Shown here: positions 1-7,201 of the stretch, piece by piece
Layout: every line of letters starts with the position of its first letter
Position numbering within the stretch: position 1 is the stretch's first letter
Assembly (NCBI GenBank): GCA_023667385.1
Contig: JAMPAE010000049.1
Coordinates: forward strand, 1 to 9,620
DNA: 9,620 nucleotides
Reading direction: 5' to 3'
From: Ruminococcus sp.
GTDB taxonomy: Bacteria; Bacillota; Clostridia; Oscillospirales; Acutalibacteraceae
The notes under the pieces: generated by a model
What the model was told of the DNA's origin: nothing
Database searches by the model: none
Seen by the model: the letters and a program-made list of their open reading frames with translations, nothing else
Program-made: the position numbers and the translations under genes

Positions 1-2
1 AA

Positions 3-113
3 ATTTCAGGCAATCTGCAATGCAAGCGTGGCAAATATATGCTCGATGAGCTTTTCGATTGCTGCGACAAGCTGAAATTCATCGGCACATTTAAAGACGA
101 CAACAAAATTTGA
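3..113 (+). CDS. pheA: Prephenate dehydratase, C-terminal end (partial; probable)
   Basis: The window opens inside a reading frame that ends at TGA 111-113, with 36 residues visible. Its tail, LDELFDCCDKLKFIGTF followed by a short charged end, has the pattern of the last helix and strand of the ACT regulatory domain in prephenate dehydratases (LDEL...lkfLGsY type). In that family the ACT domain binds phenylalanine and inhibits the enzyme, which converts prephenate to phenylpyruvate. The position fits: it directly precedes aroB by 20 bases, in an operon that holds tyrA but no other visible phenylalanine-branch gene. The catalytic domain, and any fused chorismate mutase domain, lie outside the window, so the call rests on a short tail plus context. 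Another ACT-domain protein of the pathway is possible. Confidence 0.5.
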   Translation: MSGNLQCKRGKYMLDELFDCCDKLKFIGTFKDDNKI

Positions 114-117
114 GCAA

Positions 118-129
118 CAAAGGGGAAAG
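118..129 (+). promoter_or_regulatory. Ribosome binding site that sets the aroB start
   Basis: AAAGGGGAAAG lies just upstream of ATG 134, at usable spacing. The frame is also open from a TTG at 110 that overlaps the preceding TGA, but nothing purine-rich precedes that TTG. ATG 134 is therefore the likely start. Confidence 0.7.
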
Positions 130-133
130 ATTT

Positions 134-1132
134 ATGATAATACCCGTTAAAACAAAGGATTCTTCTTATGATATAGTTCTTGAAAGGGGAGCGCTGCAAA
201 AAGCGGGCGAGCTTCTTTCAATCGGCGCTCGCAAGGCTTTGATCGTTACAGACAGCGGAGTACCCGAACAATATGCAAAAACAGTTGCTTCATTGCTGGA
301 AAACGCAGTAATTCATGTGTTTCCTGAAGGTGAAGGCAGCAAAAACTTTGATGTGTTCAAAACAATTTGCCAAAGGCTTCTTGCTGAAGGCTTTTCACGC
401 AAGGACTGCGTGATTGCAGTCGGCGGCGGTGTAACAGGCGACATGGCAGGCTTTGCAGCAGCAAGCTATATGCGTGGAATTGATTTTTATAACATTCCGA
501 CAACTCTGCTTTCACAGGTGGATTCGTCAATCGGCGGAAAAACCGCAATCGACCTTGACGGAATCAAAAACATCATCGGCGCATTCTATCAGCCGAAAAA
601 AGTCATCATTGACCCTGATGTTCTTAATACCCTGCCGAAAAGGCAGGTTTCAAACGGACTTGCTGAGTCTGTTAAAGCAGGAATCATTGCTGATGAGGAG
701 CTGTTTGAGCTTTTTGAACGTGAAGATTACATGGATAATATTGAGAAAATCATTGAAAAATCACTTCTTTTCAAAAGAAGTGTTGTTGAGCAGGACGAAA
801 AAGAAGCCGGGCTTCGCAAGGTGCTCAATTTCGGTCACACAATCGGTCACGGAATTGAAAGCTCAGCAGGACTTAATGACCTTTATCATGGTGAATGTGT
901 TGCGCTTGGCATGATTCCCATGTGCTCGGAAAAAATCAGGCAAAGAGTCATGGCTGCACTTGAAAATGTTGGGCTGCCAACAAGCTATGATTACGATAAA
1001 CAGGCAGTTTTTGAGGCTTTGACTCATGACAAAAAAACAAACGGCAAGCGGGTTACAATTGTTAAATCAGATGAAATCGGCTCATTCAGGTTTGAAGAGG
1101 TTGAGGTTGAATCACTCAAAGCACTCATCTAA
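134..1132 (+). CDS. aroB: 3-dehydroquinate synthase
   Basis: This is the second enzyme of the shikimate pathway. It is cytosolic, NAD-dependent and metal-dependent, and converts DAHP to 3-dehydroquinate. From ATG 134 the protein has 332 residues, slightly short for a family usually near 340-360. Recognisable parts in order are the NAD-binding GGGVTGD at about 97-103, LLSQVDSSIGGKTAID at 125-140 (substrate-binding Asp and Lys), the metal-ligand Glu178 in LAES, the metal-ligand His235 in NFGHTIGH, and His252 in YHGE. A Lys-rich DKKTNGKRV near 299-307 is typical of the C-terminal domain. All expected active-site segments are present, so it should be active. It follows the pheA tail by 20 bases and precedes aroC by 28, consistent with one operon. 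Confidence 0.97.
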   Translation: MIIPVKTKDSSYDIVLERGALQKAGELLSIGARKALIVTDSGVPEQYAKTVASLLENAVIHVFPEGEGSKNFDVFKTICQRLLAEGFSRKDCVIAVGGGVTGDMAGFAAASYMRGIDFYNIPTTLLSQVDSSIGGKTAIDLDGIKNIIGAFYQPKKVIIDPDVLNTLPKRQVSNGLAESVKAGIIADEELFELFEREDYMDNIEKIIEKSLLFKRSVVEQDEKEAGLRKVLNFGHTIGHGIESSAGLNDLYHGECVALGMIPMCSEKIRQRVMAALENVGLPTSYDYDKQAVFEALTHDKKTNGKRVTIVKSDEIGSFRFEEVEVESLKALI

Positions 1133-1160
1133 TTTCAGAAAGACAGCATGGTGATAGATT

Positions 1161-2252
1161 ATGAAAAACACATTCGGACAATCGGTTGCAGTCACGATTT
1201 TCGGTGAAAGTCACGGCACGGCAATTGGTGCAGTGCTTGACGGATTTGCGCCCGGAGTTGAGGTTGACGAGCAGTTCATTGCCGCTCAGCTTGCAAAGCG
1301 TCAGGGGCAGAACAATGTTTCAACCGCAAGGCGTGAAAGTGACAGATGCCACATTGTCAGCGGAGTTTTTGAGGGCAAAACAACAGGAACTCCGATTTGC
1401 ATGATTATTCAAAATGAAAACACAAAAAGCAAGGATTATTCTCAAACCAAGGACCTTGCAAGGCCGGGTCATGCGGATTTCACCGCTTTTTGCAAATATC
1501 ACGGCTATCAGGATTACCGTGGCGGCGGCCATTTTTCAGGCAGAATCACTGCTCCGATTGTTGCCGCAGGCGCAATTGCAATCAAAGCACTTGAAAAGAA
1601 AGGCATCAGAATCGGCACGCACATTCTTTCCTGCGCAGGCGTCAGCGACAGAGCTTTTGCAGATTACGAAGCTGATTTCACGCTCCTTGGCGGAAAGTTA
1701 ATGCCTGTTTTGGATGATGAGGCGGCAAAGAAGATTGAGGCAGAAATTGTTCAGGCAAGATCCGATGGTGACAGCGTAGGCGGTATACTTCAAACTGCTG
1801 TCACAGGAATGACGGCAGGAGTTGGCGAACCGTGGTTCGATACGGTTGAAAGTATGCTTTCTCATGCGCTTTTCAGCGTGCCTGCCGTTAAGGGCGTTGA
1901 GTTTGGCGCAGGCTTTGCTTTTGCTGCAATGAAAGGCTCACAGGCAAACGATGAATTTAAAACGGAAAACGGAAAAGTGGTCACTTCAACCAATAACAAC
2001 GCAGGTATCAACGGCGGAATCACAAATGGAATGCCGATTCTTTTCAACTGCGCTGTGAAGCCGACTCCATCAATATACAAGCCGCAAAACACTGTTGATT
2101 TCATCAAAAATGAGGACGCTGTTTTGCAAATCAAGGGCAGGCATGACCCTGCAATCATTCACAGGGCAGCGGTTGTTGTTGATTCAATCACTGCGCTGAC
2201 AGTTTGCGATATGCTTGCAATGAGGTTCGGCACGGACTATTTGAAAGACTGA
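1161..2252 (+). CDS. aroC: Chorismate synthase
   Basis: This is the last enzyme of the common pathway: it eliminates phosphate from EPSP to give chorismate and needs reduced FMN. The 363-residue length is normal for the bacterial enzyme. Signatures seen are GESHG at 15-19 (catalytic His18), GQNNVSTARRESD at 49-61, RPGHAD at 101-106 (second catalytic His104), a Gly/His/Arg-rich YRGGGHFSGRITAP at 119-132, GGITNGMPI at 285-293, and the C-terminal RHDP at 327-330. No key residue is missing. No flavin reductase domain is attached, so reduced flavin must come from elsewhere (the monofunctional type). The ribosome binding site is weak (GGTGAT about 6 bases upstream). The only other nearby ATG, at 1148, is out of frame, so the start is secure. 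Confidence 0.97.
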   Translation: MKNTFGQSVAVTIFGESHGTAIGAVLDGFAPGVEVDEQFIAAQLAKRQGQNNVSTARRESDRCHIVSGVFEGKTTGTPICMIIQNENTKSKDYSQTKDLARPGHADFTAFCKYHGYQDYRGGGHFSGRITAPIVAAGAIAIKALEKKGIRIGTHILSCAGVSDRAFADYEADFTLLGGKLMPVLDDEAAKKIEAEIVQARSDGDSVGGILQTAVTGMTAGVGEPWFDTVESMLSHALFSVPAVKGVEFGAGFAFAAMKGSQANDEFKTENGKVVTSTNNNAGINGGITNGMPILFNCAVKPTPSIYKPQNTVDFIKNEDAVLQIKGRHDPAIIHRAAVVVDSITALTVCDMLAMRFGTDYLKD

Positions 2253-2292
2253 TGAAAGGAAGTTACGGATCAATCCTGTAGCGTGGAATAAG

Positions 2293-3516
2293 ATGAAATT
2301 TGGTTTAATCGGCGAAAAGCTCGGTCACAGCTTTTCAAAAGTAATTCATGAATCTTTTGCAGATTATACATATGACCTGAAAGAAATTGCGAAAGAAGAT
2401 TTGGACGACTTCATGACGAAGCGTGATTTTTGCGCAATTAACGTCACAATTCCATATAAGCAGGACGTTATTCCTTATCTTTCTTATATAGATGACGCCG
2501 CAAAGGCAATTGGTGCGGTGAACACAATTGTTAATCGCGACGGTAAGCTTTATGGTTATAACACTGATTTCGGCGGACTCAGAAAGCTTATTTTGAAAAA
2601 CAATTTTGATTTTTCGGGCAAAAAGGTGCTGATTTTGGGCAGCGGCGGAACGTCAAAAACTGCACGTGCAGTTGCAGAAAGCCTTGGCGCAAGCGAGGTT
2701 CACAACGTCAGCAGAAGCGGCGAGGTGAACTATGAAAATGTGAAAACACTTCACGGTGATGCTGCTTTCATCATTAACACAACACCATGCGGAATGTATC
2801 CGAAAAATGACACGGCTGCAATTTCACTTGACGGCTTTGTGAAGCCGGAGGGCGTTGTTGATGTTGTTTATAACCCGCTTAAAACGAAACTTGTCATGGA
2901 AGCTGAAGCCCGGGGAGTAAGGGGCTGTTGCGGGCTGTATATGCTTGTTTCACAGGCGGTGCTTGCAAGTGAAATTTTCCTCGGCGTGAAATATGACGAA
3001 GCAGTTTATGAAAACGCATATAAGTTTGTGCTTTCACAAAAGCAGAACATTGTTTTAACAGGTATGCCGGGCAGCGGAAAAAGCACAATCGGCAGGGCAC
3101 TTGCCGATAAGCTTGGGAAAACCTTTGTTGACACGGATGAGCTGATTGTTAAAGCTGAGGGCAGAGAAATTGCTGAAATTTTTGCAACAGACGGCGAAAA
3201 ATATTTTCGTGATGCGGAAGCTTCTGCAATCAAAGAAATCAGCAGTAAAAACGGTTTTGTGATTGCAACAGGCGGCGGAGCAATTTTGCGCGGCGAAAAC
3301 GTCAGTGCACTCAAATCAAACGGAAAAGTTTTCTTTTTGAACAGACCGCTTGATGATATTATACCGACAGATGACAGACCGCTTTCAAGCAATTTAACAG
3401 ATTTGAAAAAGCGCTTTGATGAGCGGTATCCGATTTATAAATCCACTGCCGATGATGAAATTTTCGTTGACGGAATTGTTGAACACGCAGTGAAAAGCAT
3501 CACGGATAAACTTTAA
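2293..3516 (+). CDS. aroE-aroK: Fused shikimate dehydrogenase - shikimate kinase
   Basis: This 407-residue protein joins two pathway enzymes in one uninterrupted frame. Residues 1 to about 248 are shikimate dehydrogenase (3-dehydroshikimate to shikimate, NADPH). The visible motifs are GHSFSK at 11-16, NVTIPYK with catalytic Lys56, GAVNT at 74-78, GYNTDF with catalytic Asp92, the nucleotide-binding GSGGTSKTA at 116-124, and GLYMLVSQA at 214-222. Residues about 250-407 are shikimate kinase (shikimate to shikimate 3-phosphate, ATP): Walker A GMPGSGKST at 257-265, DTD at 280-282, FR with Arg306, GGG at 327-329, the lid arginine in DRPL at 361-364, and RYPIY at 378-382 near the end. Both halves look complete, with almost no linker. 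The fusion would place steps four and five on one polypeptide. The ribosome binding site before ATG 2293 is poor. Confidence 0.95.
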   Translation: MKFGLIGEKLGHSFSKVIHESFADYTYDLKEIAKEDLDDFMTKRDFCAINVTIPYKQDVIPYLSYIDDAAKAIGAVNTIVNRDGKLYGYNTDFGGLRKLILKNNFDFSGKKVLILGSGGTSKTARAVAESLGASEVHNVSRSGEVNYENVKTLHGDAAFIINTTPCGMYPKNDTAAISLDGFVKPEGVVDVVYNPLKTKLVMEAEARGVRGCCGLYMLVSQAVLASEIFLGVKYDEAVYENAYKFVLSQKQNIVLTGMPGSGKSTIGRALADKLGKTFVDTDELIVKAEGREIAEIFATDGEKYFRDAEASAIKEISSKNGFVIATGGGAILRGENVSALKSNGKVFFLNRPLDDIIPTDDRPLSSNLTDLKKRFDERYPIYKSTADDEIFVDGIVEHAVKSITDKL

Positions 3517-3533
3517 TTAAGAGGTTATAAAAA

Positions 3534-3965
3534 ATGAAAATTCTTGTTCTTAACGGACCTAACATAAATATGCTCGGAATCAGAGAACCGCAGCATTACG
3601 GAAAAGAAACCTATGCCGATTTGCTCAATAAAATTGAAACATACTGCAAAGAAAAAGGCATTGAGGTTGAGTGCTGTCAATCCAACCATGAAGGTGATCT
3701 TGTTGATAAGATTCAGCAGGCATACGGCAACACTGACGGCATTGTTTTCAACCCTGCCGCTTATACTCACACAAGCGTTGCAATTCTCGATGCAGTGAAA
3801 TCTGTTTCAATTCCAACCGTTGAAGTTCACATTTCAAAGGTTGAAGACAGGGAAGATTTCCGTCAGGTCAGTTATATTCGCAAGGCAGCCGTGAAAACAA
3901 TCACAGGGCTTGGCACAGATGGCTATCTGCGTGCGGTTGATTTTCTTGTTGATTATCTGAAATAA
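3534..3965 (+). CDS. aroQ: 3-dehydroquinate dehydratase, type II
   Basis: This protein removes water from 3-dehydroquinate to give 3-dehydroshikimate, the third pathway step. Its 143 residues match the small, dodecamer-forming type II family, which is unrelated to the Schiff-base type I (AroD). Family motifs are clear: NGPNINMLGIREP at 7-19 with Arg17, catalytic Tyr22 in HYG, CQSNHEGDLVDKI at 48-60, FNPAAYTHTSVAILDA at 72-87, the catalytic His99 in VEVHIS, and a REDFRQVSY segment at 106-114. Members often read FRHHSY in this last segment, so the Gln-Val there is a mild variant. The start is supported by AAGAGG at 3519-3524. It sits 17 bases after aroE-aroK and 24 before aroA. Confidence 0.97.
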   Translation: MKILVLNGPNINMLGIREPQHYGKETYADLLNKIETYCKEKGIEVECCQSNHEGDLVDKIQQAYGNTDGIVFNPAAYTHTSVAILDAVKSVSIPTVEVHISKVEDREDFRQVSYIRKAAVKTITGLGTDGYLRAVDFLVDYLK

Positions 3966-3978
3966 GTAAAGTTTCCGG

Positions 3979-3985
3979 AAAGGAG
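3979..3985 (+). promoter_or_regulatory. Ribosome binding site upstream of aroA
   Basis: AAAGGAG is a near-perfect ribosome binding site, but it stands only 4 bases before ATG 3990. The start that best fits the protein family, ATG 4050, has no comparable site. This conflict makes the aroA start uncertain. Confidence 0.55.
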
Positions 3986-3989
3986 CGGT

Positions 3990-5264
3990 ATGTTTTCTCA
4001 GCGGGTGCAATTTTGCCGATTCGTGAAAGCTATATCGCATATTGAAAAAATGATTGCAAAAATTAAACGAAGCACTGCGAAAGGAAAGGTCTCTGCGCCG
4101 ACTTCCAAAAGTGTTGCACACAGAATGCTGATTTGCGCTGCACTCGCAAACGGCGAAAGCCAAATTCACGGCGTGACCTTTTCGCAGGATATTTACGCAA
4201 CGCTTGATTGCATTGAAGCAATGGGCGCAAAGGTTGAACATAACGATGATACTGTTAAAATAAATGGGCTTGCAAGCTCTGTTATGCATGAGGAGAAGCA
4301 CTTTTTCTGCCGTGAAAGCGGAAGCACACTGCGATTTTTTGTGCCGATTCTGCTCCTTTCATCGGTCAAGCAAAGCTTTTCAGGTGCAGGCAGGCTCATG
4401 CAAAGACCAATGCAGGTTTATGAGGACATCTGCCGAGAAAGAGGCTTGCTTTTTGAACAGAGCGAAACGCTTACTGTTAAAGGAAAGCTGACCTCAGGCG
4501 ATTTCAGCGTCAAGGGTAACATCAGCAGTCAGTTCATCACAGGATTGCTGTTTGCGCTTTCGCTCGCTGACGGCATCAGCAGAATACATATCATCCCTCC
4601 GCTTGAAAGCAGAAGCTATATTAACATGACCATTGACGCAATGAAAGTGTTCGGCGTCAGCGTTGAATGGGAGGATGACTTCACGCTGCTCATCAAAGGA
4701 AATCAACGTTATATTGCTCAGAGCTTGACCGTTGAGGGGGATTTTTCAGGCTCGGCGTTTCTTGATGCGTTCAATGTGCTCGGAGGCGAGGTCGAAGTTA
4801 CCGGCATGAACGAAAACAGCCTTCAGGGCGATAAAATCTACAGGCAGTATTTTAAACTCCTTGCAGACGGCACGCCGACCCTTGATGTTTCCGATTGTCC
4901 GGATCTTGCTCCGATTTTGATGACGGTTGCCGCCGCAAAAAACGGCGCAAAGCTGATTGGTACAAAGCGCCTGAAAATTAAGGAAAGCGACCGTGGCGTT
5001 GTGATGGCGCAGGAGCTTTCAAAATTCGGTGCAAAAATTGATGTTTATGAAAATGAAATTGTTGTTCATGACGTATCGCTTCAGGCTCCGACATCGCTTC
5101 TGCATGGTCACAACGATCACAGAATCGTGATGTCGCTTGCAGTGCTTTCTTCGCTTTTCGGCGGAGAAATTGACGAAGCAGAAGCGGTGACAAAAAGCTT
5201 TCCTGACTTTTTTGAAAAGATAAAAACTCTCGGTGTGGAGGTAGAAATAAATGATGATAAATAA
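3990..5264 (+). CDS. aroA: 3-phosphoshikimate 1-carboxyvinyltransferase (EPSP synthase)
   Basis: This enzyme transfers the enolpyruvyl group of PEP to shikimate 3-phosphate, the sixth pathway step and the target of glyphosate. The frame gives 424 residues from ATG 3990, or 404 from ATG 4050. Motifs, numbered from 3990, are SKS at 39-41 (substrate lysine), ESGSTLRFF at 109-117 (the PEP/glyphosate loop), RLMQRP at 135-140, SSQFITGLL at 179-187, DCPDLAPIL at 302-310 (catalytic Asp), KIKESDR at 329-335, and HNDHRI at 374-379. Family members normally have the SKS motif near residue 20, as they would from 4050. The extra 20 residues look unlike the rest and use codons that are rare in the neighbouring genes (cgg, cga, ata). 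The end overlaps tyrA by 14 bases, suggesting coupled translation. Confidence 0.95.
   Translation: MFSQRVQFCRFVKAISHIEKMIAKIKRSTAKGKVSAPTSKSVAHRMLICAALANGESQIHGVTFSQDIYATLDCIEAMGAKVEHNDDTVKINGLASSVMHEEKHFFCRESGSTLRFFVPILLLSSVKQSFSGAGRLMQRPMQVYEDICRERGLLFEQSETLTVKGKLTSGDFSVKGNISSQFITGLLFALSLADGISRIHIIPPLESRSYINMTIDAMKVFGVSVEWEDDFTLLIKGNQRYIAQSLTVEGDFSGSAFLDAFNVLGGEVEVTGMNENSLQGDKIYRQYFKLLADGTPTLDVSDCPDLAPILMTVAAAKNGAKLIGTKRLKIKESDRGVVMAQELSKFGAKIDVYENEIVVHDVSLQAPTSLLHGHNDHRIVMSLAVLSSLFGGEIDEAEAVTKSFPDFFEKIKTLGVEVEINDDK
5237..5242 (+). promoter_or_regulatory. Ribosome binding site for tyrA, inside the aroA end
   Basis: GGAGGT lies within the last codons of aroA, 8 bases before ATG 5251. A second ATG follows immediately at 5254 in the same frame and could also serve. 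The arrangement favours translational coupling of the two genes. Confidence 0.7.
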
Positions 5265-6105
5265 AAACACACGATTTTTGATTGTCGGTCTCGGTCTTCT
5301 CGGCGGAAGCTATGCCAGAGGACTCACCGAAAAAGGCTATTACGTTGAAGCAATAACACGTTCACAAAGCACAATTGATTATGCGCTTGAGCATGAGATG
5401 ATTAAAAAAGGCAGCATTGAGCCCAATGAGGAAATGATTTCATCTGCTGATGTGATTGTCTTTTCACTTTATCCCCACGTTTTTGTTGAGTGGGTTGAGC
5501 AATACGGCAAATATATCAAAAGCGGAACGATAATCACCGATGTAACAGGCGTTAAGCAGTGCATTGTTGAAAAAATTCAAGCCATGCTGCCAGATGACGT
5601 TGAGTTCATTTCCGCTCACCCAATGGCAGGCAAAGAAGTTTACGGCATTGAAAACAGCGATGAAAAAATCTTCTTTGGCGCAAACTATGTTGTTGTTCCA
5701 ACTGAGAGGAACACCGAAGTGGGCATCGAAGTCTGCAAACGTATCGGCGAAATTCTCGGCTTTGGAAGAATTACTCAGCTCAGCCCTGCGGAGCATGATG
5801 AAATGATTGGCTTCGTTTCTCAACTTACTCATTGCATTGCGGTTGTGCTGATGACCTGCTATGAAAACGAGCACCTTGAAAAATACACAGGTGACTCATT
5901 CAGAGATTTGACCAGAATCGCCAAAATTAATGAAGTCATGTGGAGCGAGCTGTTCTCGCTCAACAAAGAAGCTTTGTTGCGTCAGATGGATTTGTTTAAA
6001 AATCAGTTTGAAAAGCTGGAACAATTCCTCATCAACGATGATAAAGATAGCATGATGGAAATGATGAAAGATGCAACCGAAAGAAGAAAGTTGTTCGATA
6101 AGTAA
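5251..6105 (+). CDS. tyrA: Prephenate dehydrogenase
   Basis: This enzyme catalyses the oxidative decarboxylation of prephenate to 4-hydroxyphenylpyruvate, the committed step to tyrosine. The protein has 284 residues. It shows an N-terminal Rossmann motif GLGLLGGS at 13-20, TDVTGVK at 96-102, SAHPMAGKE at 121-129 (His123 is the family's catalytic-type His), SQLTH at 190-194 with the second conserved His194, and FRDLTRIA at 217-224. An acidic residue (Glu33) follows the second strand of the nucleotide fold, which would fit NAD preference, but that is inference. The length leaves no room for a C-terminal ACT domain or a chorismate mutase domain, so tyrosine feedback through an ACT domain is not expected. 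Arogenate as substrate cannot be excluded from sequence alone. Confidence 0.95.
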   Translation: MMINKNTRFLIVGLGLLGGSYARGLTEKGYYVEAITRSQSTIDYALEHEMIKKGSIEPNEEMISSADVIVFSLYPHVFVEWVEQYGKYIKSGTIITDVTGVKQCIVEKIQAMLPDDVEFISAHPMAGKEVYGIENSDEKIFFGANYVVVPTERNTEVGIEVCKRIGEILGFGRITQLSPAEHDEMIGFVSQLTHCIAVVLMTCYENEHLEKYTGDSFRDLTRIAKINEVMWSELFSLNKEALLRQMDLFKNQFEKLEQFLINDDKDSMMEMMKDATERRKLFDK

Positions 6106-6117
6106 GGAGATCAGATT

Positions 6118-7146
6118 ATGAACATGAATTTCAAATTCAAGCTTCCGATTCCGATGGAGATTAAAAATCAGTTTCCGCTTTCAAAAGAGGGCGAAAAAAT
6201 AAAAGCTCAGCGTGATGCCGAGCTCAAAGATATTTTTGAGGGTAAAACAAGAAAGCTTGTTCTTGTAATCGGACCTTGCTCTGCGGATAGCGAAGATTCC
6301 GTCATGGATTACGTTTCACGCCTTGTGCCGGTGCAGGAAAAGGTTAAAGACAAAATCTTCATTGTTCCGAGAATTTACACGAATAAGCCGAGAACCACCG
6401 GCGATGGCTACAAAGGTATGCTTCACCAGCCTGACCCGAACGGTGAGCCGGACCTCATCGGCGGCATTGTCGCAATCAGAAAGCTGCATATGCGTGCCAT
6501 CAACGAAACAGGCCTCACCTGTGCGGATGAAATGCTTTATCCCGATAACTACCGCTATCTTAACGATTTGCTTTCATATGTTGCAATCGGCGCAAGATCG
6601 GTTGAAAATCAGGAGCACAGGCTCACTTCAAGCGGACTTGACATTCCCGTTGGAATGAAAAACCCAACAGGCGGCGACCTTTCCGTCATGATGAACGCAA
6701 TCACAGCCGCTCAGCATGAGCATGATTTCATCTATCGTGGCTGGGAGGTACATTCCTACGGTAACCCGCTGGCTCACGCAATTCTCAGAGGTTATGTCAA
6801 CAAGCACGGTCAGGCTTTGCCGAACTATCATTATGAAGATCTCAGCCGCCTTTGCGAGCTTTATAATGAAAGAGGTCTTGCAAACCCTGCTGTTATTATT
6901 GACACCAATCATTCAAACTCTGCCAAAAAGTATCTTGAGCAGCCGAGAATTGCAAAAGAAATCCTTCATTCCTGCCGCCACAGCGGTGATATTGACCGCA
7001 TTGTGAAAGGCTTGATGATTGAAAGCTACATTGAGGGAGGCTGCCAAAAGGTTGACGGCGGTGTCTATGGCAAATCAATCACTGACCCGTGCATCGGCTG
7101 GGAGGATACTGAAAAGCTTATCTATGAGCTTGCAGATAAATATTGA
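6118..7146 (+). CDS. aroF: 3-deoxy-7-phosphoheptulonate (DAHP) synthase, type I
   Basis: This is the first pathway enzyme, condensing PEP with erythrose 4-phosphate. The 342 residues match the AroF/AroG/AroH-like TIM-barrel family rather than the plant-like type II. Recognisable segments are GPCSADSEDS at 52-61 (metal-ligand Cys54), KPRTT at 90-94, GARSVENQEHR at 158-168, VGMKNPTGGD at 178-187 (catalytic-type Lys181), DTNHSNS at 262-268 (metal-ligand His265), Glu302, and SITDPCIGWEDTE at 320-332 (metal-ligand Asp323). No fused chorismate mutase or ACT domain is present. The symbol is used for the family; which feedback class (Phe, Tyr or Trp) it belongs to cannot be read here. The start has AAGGAG at 6104-6109 directly over the tyrA stop, a tight 12-base junction. 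Confidence 0.93.
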   Translation: MNMNFKFKLPIPMEIKNQFPLSKEGEKIKAQRDAELKDIFEGKTRKLVLVIGPCSADSEDSVMDYVSRLVPVQEKVKDKIFIVPRIYTNKPRTTGDGYKGMLHQPDPNGEPDLIGGIVAIRKLHMRAINETGLTCADEMLYPDNYRYLNDLLSYVAIGARSVENQEHRLTSSGLDIPVGMKNPTGGDLSVMMNAITAAQHEHDFIYRGWEVHSYGNPLAHAILRGYVNKHGQALPNYHYEDLSRLCELYNERGLANPAVIIDTNHSNSAKKYLEQPRIAKEILHSCRHSGDIDRIVKGLMIESYIEGGCQKVDGGVYGKSITDPCIGWEDTEKLIYELADKY

Positions 7147-7152
7147 TGCTGA

Positions 7153-7169
7153 CAGACAATTTTTGTCTG
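7153..7169 (+). other. Short inverted repeat between the DAHP synthase and GH5 genes
   Basis: CAGACAA-TTT-TTGTCTG is a perfect 7-bp stem with a 3-base loop, 6 bases after the DAHP synthase stop. No run of T follows directly and the stem is AT-rich, so it does not look like a normal intrinsic terminator. It might weaken read-through or protect an mRNA 3' end after processing. I found no convincing -35/-10 pair in this 55-base gap. Confidence 0.45.
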
Positions 7170-7201
7170 CTGCAAATAAATTTTTAAAGGAGAAACTACG
7201 C

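Noticed and set aside
110..133. TTG at 110 as the start of aroB
   Set aside because: It overlaps the preceding stop, has no ribosome binding site, and would add 8 non-family residues; ATG 134 has AAAGGGG upstream and fits the family.
3006..3392. 128-codon antisense frame within the shikimate kinase domain
   Set aside because: Low-complexity Ser/Leu/Pro composition, no ribosome binding site, and wholly inside a gene with intact motifs.
3834..4301. 155-codon antisense frame across aroQ and aroA
   Set aside because: It runs opposite two well-supported genes, has no recognisable motif and contains many Cys and His residues, as shadow frames of these codons do.
7153..7169. Intrinsic terminator of the aro operon
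   Set aside because: The 7-bp stem is AT-rich and lacks an adjacent T-run; kept only as an inverted repeat.
7019..7201. Upstream extension of the GH5 frame into the DAHP synthase gene
   Set aside because: The frame is open there only by chance. The signal peptide must be at the N-terminus and the AAAGGAG site fixes the start at 7202.
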